Shown here piece by piece: positions 57,672 through 64,000 of a stretch of 64,000 nt of DNA. The translations under genes were made by a program, and so were the position numbers. Numbering within the stretch: the first letter of the stretch is position 1; each line of letters opens with the position of its first letter. This DNA comes from Gymnothorax reevesii (lineage: Eukaryota; Chordata; Actinopteri; Anguilliformes; Muraenidae): positions 119,993,947 through 120,057,946 of the forward strand of contig CM056573.1 in the NCBI GenBank assembly GCA_029721435.1, given 5' to 3'. The notes below the pieces were generated by a model that saw nothing but the letters and a program-made list of their open reading frames with translations, did no database searches and was not told the origin of the DNA.

Positions 57672-60285
57672 GAGGCTGGCCCCAGTGCACAGGCCCTGGT
57701 GCTGTCCCTCTCACAGAAAGAGAGGCTGGCCTTAGTACTGTCCCTGTCACAGACAGAGGGGCTGGCCTTAGTACTGTCCCTGTCACAGAGAGAGAGGCTG
57801 GCCTTAGTACTGTCCCTGTCACAGAGAGAGAGGCTGGCCTTAGTACTGTCCCTGTCACAGACAGAGAGGCTGGCCTTAGTACTGTCCCTGTCACAGAGAG
57901 AGAGGCTGGCCTTAGTACTGTCCCTGTCACAGAGAGAGAGGCTGGCCTTAGTGCTGCCCCTGTCACAGAGAGAGAGGCTGGCCTTAGTACTGTCCCTGTC
58001 ACAGAGAGAGAGGCTGGCCTTAGTACTGTCCCTGTCACAGAGAGAGAGACTGGCCTTAGTGCTGTCCCTGTCACAAACAGAGAGGCTGGCCTTAGTGCTG
58101 TCCCTGTCACAGAGAGAGAGGCTGGCCTTAGTACTGTCCCTGTCACAGACAGAGAGGCTGGCCTTCGTGCTGTCCCTGTCACAGAGAGAGAGGCTGGCCT
58201 TAGTGCTGTCCCTGTCACATAGAGAGAGGCTGGCCTCAGTACTGTCCCTGTCACAGACAGAGAGGCTGGCCTTAGTGCTGTCCCTGTCACAGAGAGAGAG
58301 GCTGGCCTTAGTACTGTCCCTGTCACAGACAGAGAGGCTGGCCTTAGTGCTGTCCCTGTCACAGAGAGAGAGGCTGGCCTTAGTACTGTCCCTTTCACAG
58401 ACAGAGAGGCTGGCTTTAGTGCTGTCCCTGTCACAGTGAGAAAGGCTGGCCTTAGTACTGTCCCTGTCACAGACAGAGGCTGGCCTTAGTGCTGTTCCTG
58501 TTACAGACAGAGAGGCTGGACTTAGTGCTGTCCCTGTCACAGAGAGAGAGGCTGGCCTTAGTACTGTCCCTGTCACACAGAGAGAAACTGGCCTTAGTGC
58601 TGTCCCTGTCACAGACAGTGACTGGCCTTAGTACTGTCCCTGTCTCAGAGAGAAAGGCTGGCCTTAGTACTGTCCCTGTCGCAGACAGAGGCTGGCCTTA
58701 GTGCTGTCCCTGTCACAGACAGACAGGCTGGCCTTAGTGCTGTCCCTGTCACAGAGAGAGAGGCTGGCCTTAGTACTGTCTCTGTCACACAGAGAGAAAC
58801 TGGCCTTAGTGCTGTCCCTGTCACAGACAGAGAGGCTGGCCTTAGTACTGTCCCTGTCACAGACAGTGACTGGCCTTAGCACTGTCCCTGTCACAGACAG
58901 TGACTGGCCTTAGTACTGTCCCAGGCACAGACAGAGAGGCTGGCCTTAGTACTGTCCCTGTCACAGAGAGAGAGGCTGGCCTTAGTGCTGTCCCTGTCAC
59001 AAACAGAGAGGCTGGTCTTAGTGCTGTCCCTGTCACAGAGACAGAGGCTGGCCTTAGTACTGTCCCTGTCACAGACAGAGAGGCTGGCCTTAGTGCTGTC
59101 CCTGCCACAGAGAGAGAGGCTGGCCTTAGTGCTGTCCCTGTCACAGAGAGAGAGGCTGGCCTTAGTACTGTCCCTGTCACAGAGAGAGAGGCTGGCCTTA
59201 GTACTGTCCCTGTCACAGACAGAGAGGCTGGCCTTAGTGCTGTCCCTGTCACAGAGAGAGAGGCTGGCCTTAGTACTGTCCCTGTCACAGACAGAGAGGC
59301 TGGCCTTAGTGCTGTCCCTGTCACAGAGAGAGAGGCTGGCCTTAGTACTGTCCCTTTCACAGACAGAGAGGCTGGCTTTAGTGCTGTCCCTGTCACAGTG
59401 AGAAAGGCTGGCCTTAGTACTGTCCCTGTCACAGACAGAGGCTGGCCTTAGTGCTGTTCCTGTTACAGACAGAGAGGCTGGACTTAGTGCTGTCCCTATC
59501 ACAGAGAGAGAGGCTGGCCTTAGTACTGTCCCTGTCACACAGAGAGAAACTGGCCTTAGTGCTAACCCTGTCACAGACAGAGAGGCTGGCCTTAGTACTG
59601 TCCCTGTCACAGACAGTGACTGGCCTTAGTACTGTCCCTGTCTCAGAGAGAAAGGCTGGCCTTAGTACTGTCCCTGTCGCAGACAGAGGCTGGCCTTAGT
59701 GCTGTCCCTGTCACAGACAGACAGGCTGGCCTTAGTGCTGTCCCTGTCACAGAGAGAGAGGCTGGCCTTAGTACTGTCCCTGTCACACAGAGAGAAACTG
59801 GCCTTCGTGCTGTCCCTGTCACAGACAGAGAGGCTGGCCTTAGTACTGTCCCTGTCACAGACAGTGACTGGCCTTAGCACTGTCCCTGTCACAGACAGTG
59901 ACTGGCCTTAGTACTGTCCCTGTCACAGACAGAGAGGCTGGCCTTAGTACTGTCCCTGTCACAGATAGAGGCTGGCCTTAGTACTGTCCCTGTCACAAAG
60001 AGAGAGGCTGGCCTTTACTGTCCCTGTCACAGAGAGAGAGGCTGTCCTTAGTGCTGTCCCTGTCACAGACAGAGAGGCTGGCCTTAGTACTGTCCCTGTC
60101 ACAGACAGAGAGGCTGGCCTTAGTACTGTCCCTGTCACAGACAGAGGCTGGCCTTAGTACTGTCCCTGTCACAGACAGAGGCTGGACTTAGTCCTGTCCC
60201 TGTCACACAGAGAGAGGCTGGCCTTTACTGTCCCTGTCACAGAGAGAGAGGCTGGCCTTGGTGCTTTCCCTGTCACAGATAAAAA
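57672..60285 (+). repeat. Large minisatellite, 36-bp unit, about 70 copies
   Basis: The unit is close to GGCTGGCCTTAGTACTGTCC then CTGTCACAGAGAGAGA. Common variants are GTACTG/GTGCTG and CAGAGAGAGAG/CAGACAGAGAG; shorter units lack GAGA or carry CAGACAGTGACTGG. Rare variants recur in the same order about 1 kb apart: TTCCTGTTACAG near 58493 and 59456, GCTGGACTTAG near 58516 and 59478, CTGTCTCAGAGAG near 58640 and 59638. The offset changes from 962 to 998 bp, meaning that one unit was gained. Because 36 is a multiple of three, long frames stay open on both strands (LALVLSLSQRER on plus, DSTKASLSLCDR and TVLRPASLSVTG on minus). I take these as artefacts. Confidence 0.95.
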
Positions 60286-62884
60286 TCTGCATGAAAAAAC
60301 TGACTCATATGCGCGTGCACGTGCGCACACACACGCGCACAAACACGCACACACGCACACACACACAAACATGCATGCACATGCATACAAACAAAACCCT
60401 TCTGCTTTTCTCAATCACATGCTGTCCCCCCCCCACCCCCACACACACACGCTCAAGCGCAGGCACACACACTCCACTCCCATCCTCCTCATGACACAAG
60501 GCTTCGCATCTGGAAGCGGTCCTTGAAAAGTGGCTTCTTCCTGATAGCTGGAAACATTTCCAGTCGAGTGGAAATCTTCTTTTGGGATTTGGCTCATCTC
60601 CAGGAACACTTGGGTTTTACAGCTGTCTTACAGCATTTAACAGCAACATATGGTACCTAAGGACCATTGTTCCTCCTTGGAAGCCTCCTCTTTTTTTAAC
60701 TAGCAAAGATGGGCTTTCTGACGTCAATTCTGCGGGAAACGTTTTTAAAAACGAGTCTAAAAATGAAATGAACACAAATATTTATGTGAATATTTTTTAT
60801 TATTTTTTTCGCGAGCCGCAGTTGATGTTGGCAGCGATGGCCTTTTGACTTCCTGCCCGTTTGTTGGCGGCGACTGAGCCATCTGTGTGCTTTGCCCCAA
60901 TTAGTGTAATAACCGCAGAATATTAACACTAGTCTTTAACACAGCAAGCTTTATCACTCGCCCGTATGAACGGCAGTAGCCATTCTGGAGGAATAATGTT
61001 GCAGCTTTTGAGTTGTACAGCAAATCAAAAACATTACTGCCGTGAGATTAGGTCAACGATTACTTCCTCAAAACACATTTTGCTTGTTTTCAATAATTCC
61101 ACAGTGCTATACTCATGAATCCATGATTTCAAAGCTTTATTTTATTTTATTTTTTTTTGAACAGCTGAGTAAGCAGGCTGGTTGTCATTTGACACAATTG
61201 GTTTTGTTTTTATACTTTTCAAAGCTAGGAGAGTAACTGAGGTTACACGTGCATAGGGGATCACAATAAATAGGCTGGTTACACTTTACTTAAGCCTCTT
61301 GATATTGCGCTGATATAACACTGTCATATACATGTTATGACCTCTTGCGACTGCTCATACGTCATGCGTTTGACAGTATTATGCCAGCTTTATATCTGGG
61401 GGCTCAAGCAATGAATTAATAAAAGGTGAAATACAGTAGGTGTAATGAAAGATGTAGGCCCCCCAACCCTTTTCCAATCTTGCCTGGATTTTCCCATTTA
61501 TACGTATTATGACAGAAACAACACCCTGTTGAGATACATTGATATGTTTCTCACTGTGGGGTAATGTTCACTGAAATACAGTGCTTTACTGAGTGCCATT
61601 ATCCCACATCATTACTGGAATCATTTTTGCTGCATTTTTTAATTTGATCCAAAGAAAAAACGACAGTAATAAATTAAATTTAAAACAGTTCCCCAGGAAA
61701 CATATAATGATCAGTCGAAAGGTTAATGTTTCAGTTAATGCATTAATGGGAGATTGTTGTCAGCATGAGGAAAAAAAAAAGGTTCTGAAAGTGCTGACAT
61801 AAGAAATTAAAGTCTGTCAGATTAATTTTAACCCTTCAGAGAATTACGAAGGAAATGCAGCCACCTACGTTGTCTGAGAGGTAGTGCTAAATGATTCCCA
61901 CAGGAACCTGGCTTTGGTGGTGGCTCAGTTGGACATGTTCTCACCTTTGAGTGAGGTAACCAGGTGTAGTATCTGCTCTCCAGGCAAAAGTCAAGACCTC
62001 GTTACTGCACTGGCAGCACAGATGTGGATCGCAGAAGTGAAAACTGCAGCAATGTTTGCAATGCATTCTGGGAGCTGCCAAACAGGAGCTCTGTGTGCCT
62101 GTTGTGTGTAGTAACCAATCCTGTTCCTGGACATTTACTACCCTGTAGCTGTGGCAACCAACCCAGTTCTTTCAGCTCTAGCATCCTGTTGGTTTATATT
62201 TCAACCTAGTTTTGGCACTAAGGTCAAAGCATCAGTTATCCTGAAATTGGGGGAATTAACATAATCGTGTTAATTCACGTGTGACTCTTTTCAGTTGACA
62301 GTAGCTTAACGCGTTACGTCTTCTTCATACGCAATCGCAAACTTTTTTGCAGCCTACCTCTCATTACTCTTTATGTTGTATATTGACGCAATATTATTGT
62401 ATTACTCTGAAGATAGTGAGCTCTTGAGTGAGATAACACTGTTAGGAATATCCTCAGTGTCTGCCCAGCTGATATCAGCCGGCTCCTGAATCCGGCTCTA
62501 TTCACCACACTAAGTGTTTATGAGGTCCTATGGGATGGAGATCGTTACTGTGATGTGGCACCACTGCTGTTCCAATCACTGTCACACAAGTGATAGTAAT
62601 GAGATGGAGGGAGCTGAGGAGATCTGACCGTTATCTGTCTGACACAGAAACATCAATGACGACTCATCAGAAGAGTAGGATCAGTAATTCCTCACCCTTA
62701 CTTTTCCTGTAGTCTGTGCGAAATTTGTATTTCAGTCAGAGACATCCAAATCAGCAGGTTAGTTGACAGTAAAAATGAAATTGCTGTAACCTTTGAAGGC
62801 AGAAAGGGCAGCTTTTTTGATAGGATGGTTGGGATCCTTTCCCATACAGCCTAACTTTTCAATGATCTTTAATAAAGTGCTGCA
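60286..62884. other. Non-coding DNA with repeat scraps
   Basis: A CA-rich tract lies at about 60320-60370 and a smaller one at 60438-60475. The phrase GGTTACACTTTACTTAAGCC at about 61276-61296 resembles the start of a dispersed fish repeat. No gene supported. AT-rich parts at 60760-60810 and 61620-61690 hold nothing I recognise. Confidence 0.5.
62112..62212. mobile_element. MITE remnant, same style as 12.2 kb
   Basis: ACCAATCCTGTTCCTGGACA at about 62114-62133, followed by TTACTACCCTGTAG, matches the left arm of the palindromic MITE family at 12.2 kb. The right arm is not convincingly preserved. Confidence 0.4.
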
Positions 62885-63535
62885 GTGCAGTTGGCAGCAC
62901 TGTTGTCCCACAGAAGGAAGGTTATGGGTTCAAATCAGACCTGGGATCTCTCTGTTTGGAGTTTGCTTGCTCTCTCCCTGGTCACGTGTTTTCTCTCGGT
63001 ACTTTGATTTCCTCCCGCAGTCCGAAGACTTGCATGTCAGTAAAACTGGAGGCTCCAAGGGCCCATCCACAAGAGAACGATTTTTTTTTGAAAACGCATA
63101 AATATTTTATTGTTTTGGCCTTGCGTCCACACGGAGATGGCGAAAACGCAGACCGAAAACGGAATTTTTTGACAATGAGTTCCAGAGTGAGAAAATCTGA
63201 AAACGCCACCCCAGTGTTTTCGTGTGGACAACCAAAAACGTTTTTTTTAAATGACGACTTGTAGCCCCCAGGCCTGTGTGTGGCACTGTATGGCGCTGTA
63301 GCGTTTCTACTGAAATAGACCAAAAACGGAGAAGGCATTTTTAGAAACAATGCCGTGTGGAAGGGAGATTTTTCAGAAATGAAAAAAAGACTGTTTTGGA
63401 AAATCTCTTTCTCCGTGTGGACGAGGCCTAAATTAACCATAGGTGTGAATGGTGTTTGATTCCTGTGATGGATTGGTGAACTGTTCAGGGTGTGTATCTG
63501 CCCCTTGCCCATTGTATTCTGGGATTGACTCCTCT
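62885..63535 (+). repeat. tRNA-headed SINE-like repeat, interrupted
   Basis: The head GCAGTTGGCAGCACTGTTGT is followed by a B-box-like GGTTCAAATCAGA at about 62927-62939. Then come GGAGTTTGCTTGCTCTCTCC, TTTCCTCCCGCAGTCCGAAG and ACTTGCATGTCAG. The family's next phrase, AAATTAACCATAGGTGTGAA, appears only at 63430, and the tail (GTGATGGATTGGTGAACTG, TTCAGGGTGTGTATCTGCC) follows. About 370 bp in the middle are foreign. Confidence 0.7.
63060..63429. mobile_element. MITE nested in the SINE-like repeat
   Basis: The left end GGGCCCATCCACAAGAGAAC and the right end on the other strand, AGGCCTCGTCCACACGGAGA, form an imperfect inverted repeat. Inside, GCGTCCACACGGAGATGGCG and repeated AAAACGC words are typical of a fish MITE family that I remember but cannot name. 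The target duplication is blurred (about CTCCAA versus CTAAAT). Confidence 0.6.
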
Positions 63536-64000
63536 ACTGCCGAACTGGTTTTGAAATGATTGCTCCTCATACGTGACAGGGAGGCCTGCTAGACTCACCA
63601 GTACCAAGCAACGGCTTTGCTCAGGATATTGCACCAATTGAGGGACTGTGTCACTGAAGCAGCCAGATAACTGCAGGGATTAAATCCTGCACTGGAACCC
63701 CCCTCTAATCTGGAACATGGACAGAAGTGAAAAGCCCCGCTCTAGGGCTTACCTTCTACAGTACAGTCACATGACTGATTCTCCCAATAGCAGGTCCTGG
63801 GGTGGTAGAAGGACTCCTTCGTCTCATGTAAAGGTCAGACAGCCCTACAAGCGGCGACGCAGGGCTTGCGCGGCCGCCGCTAAGTGTTTGCTCAGGCCTC
63901 TCTATCACCAGTCATTACCGCTAGCTGTCACTGAGGTCGGACTAATAGCTCCTCACCTGACTACAACAGCCATCTGCACCGGAAAAAGGGGGGAGGGGGG
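63536..64000. other. Unique non-coding DNA
   Basis: No gene or named repeat. The last 170 bp have raised CpG (GCGGCGACGC, GCGCGGCCGCCGC at about 63851-63880) and could be regulatory. The window ends in a G run. Confidence 0.45.

Noticed and set aside
57630..59699. Long repetitive proteins on both strands (LALVLSLSQ, DSTKASLSL and TVLRPASLS types)
   Set aside because: They are the translation of a 36-bp minisatellite, open in several frames at once because the period is a multiple of three. No start context, splice site or domain supports a gene.
57672..60285. CRISPR-like array
   Set aside because: Units are directly adjacent variants of one sequence without unique spacers, and the DNA is vertebrate.

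Overview
This window looks like non-coding DNA from a ray-finned fish, most likely a teleost. The evidence is the repeat content: Tc1-like transposons, TTAA-target (piggyBac-type) elements, a tRNA-headed teleost SINE-like repeat, palindromic MITEs, long GT/CA tracts, and a Ty3/gypsy chromovirus of the sushi/Tf1 type. The species cannot be named from the sequence. I found no host protein-coding exon that I can defend. The only long intact coding region belongs to a retrotransposon. The host DNA reads as a gene desert or very large intron, with mid-GC, homeobox-site-like stretches that resemble conserved non-coding regulatory DNA (roughly 6.0-6.2, 28.2-28.7, 39.7-40.6 and 54.2-54.5 kb).

Layout. 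0-7.3 kb: unique non-coding DNA, one diverged interspersed repeat (2.87-3.53 kb) and an ATT/TAG microsatellite. 7.35-9.23 kb: a degenerate TTAA-type DNA transposon with a broken minus-strand reading frame and a 15-bp word repeated four times. 9.6-14.5 kb: a SINE-like relic, a palindromic MITE, and a well-bounded piggyBac deletion derivative (13,380-14,473) with TTAA on both sides. 19.8-24.1 kb: a minisatellite with one inverted unit, a 486-bp solo LTR candidate, a small transposon-type ORF, a decayed Tc1-like relic and a MITE. 28.9-30.7 kb: a Tc1 transposon split by a nested minus-strand LTR. 31,310-32,552: a diverged minus-strand solo LTR of the same family as the intact element further on. 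32.5-46.8 kb: mostly unique DNA with a GT tract and one isolated 74-nt hairpin.

46,800-53,580 holds a complete chromodomain-bearing Ty3/gypsy retrotransposon. It has apparently identical 1,241-bp LTRs, a 5-bp target duplication (GTTTG), a purine tract and a single uninterrupted gag-pol ORF of 1,417 codons. It carries no obvious tRNA primer site. Instead, the sequence just inside the 5' LTR is complementary to the predicted 5' end of its own transcript, which fits Tf1/sushi-type self-priming. A leader ATG inside the LTR is in frame with gag, with no stop between, and this open frame is also present in the older solo LTR.

53.6-64 kb: GT-rich tracts (one with a 146-bp duplication), conserved-looking unique DNA, a 2.6-kb minisatellite of a 36-bp unit with about 1-kb higher-order duplication (57.67-60.29 kb), and a tRNA-headed repeat interrupted by a MITE (62.9-63.5 kb). 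All boundaries and family names come from reading the sequence and from memory of repeat families; no database search was possible.
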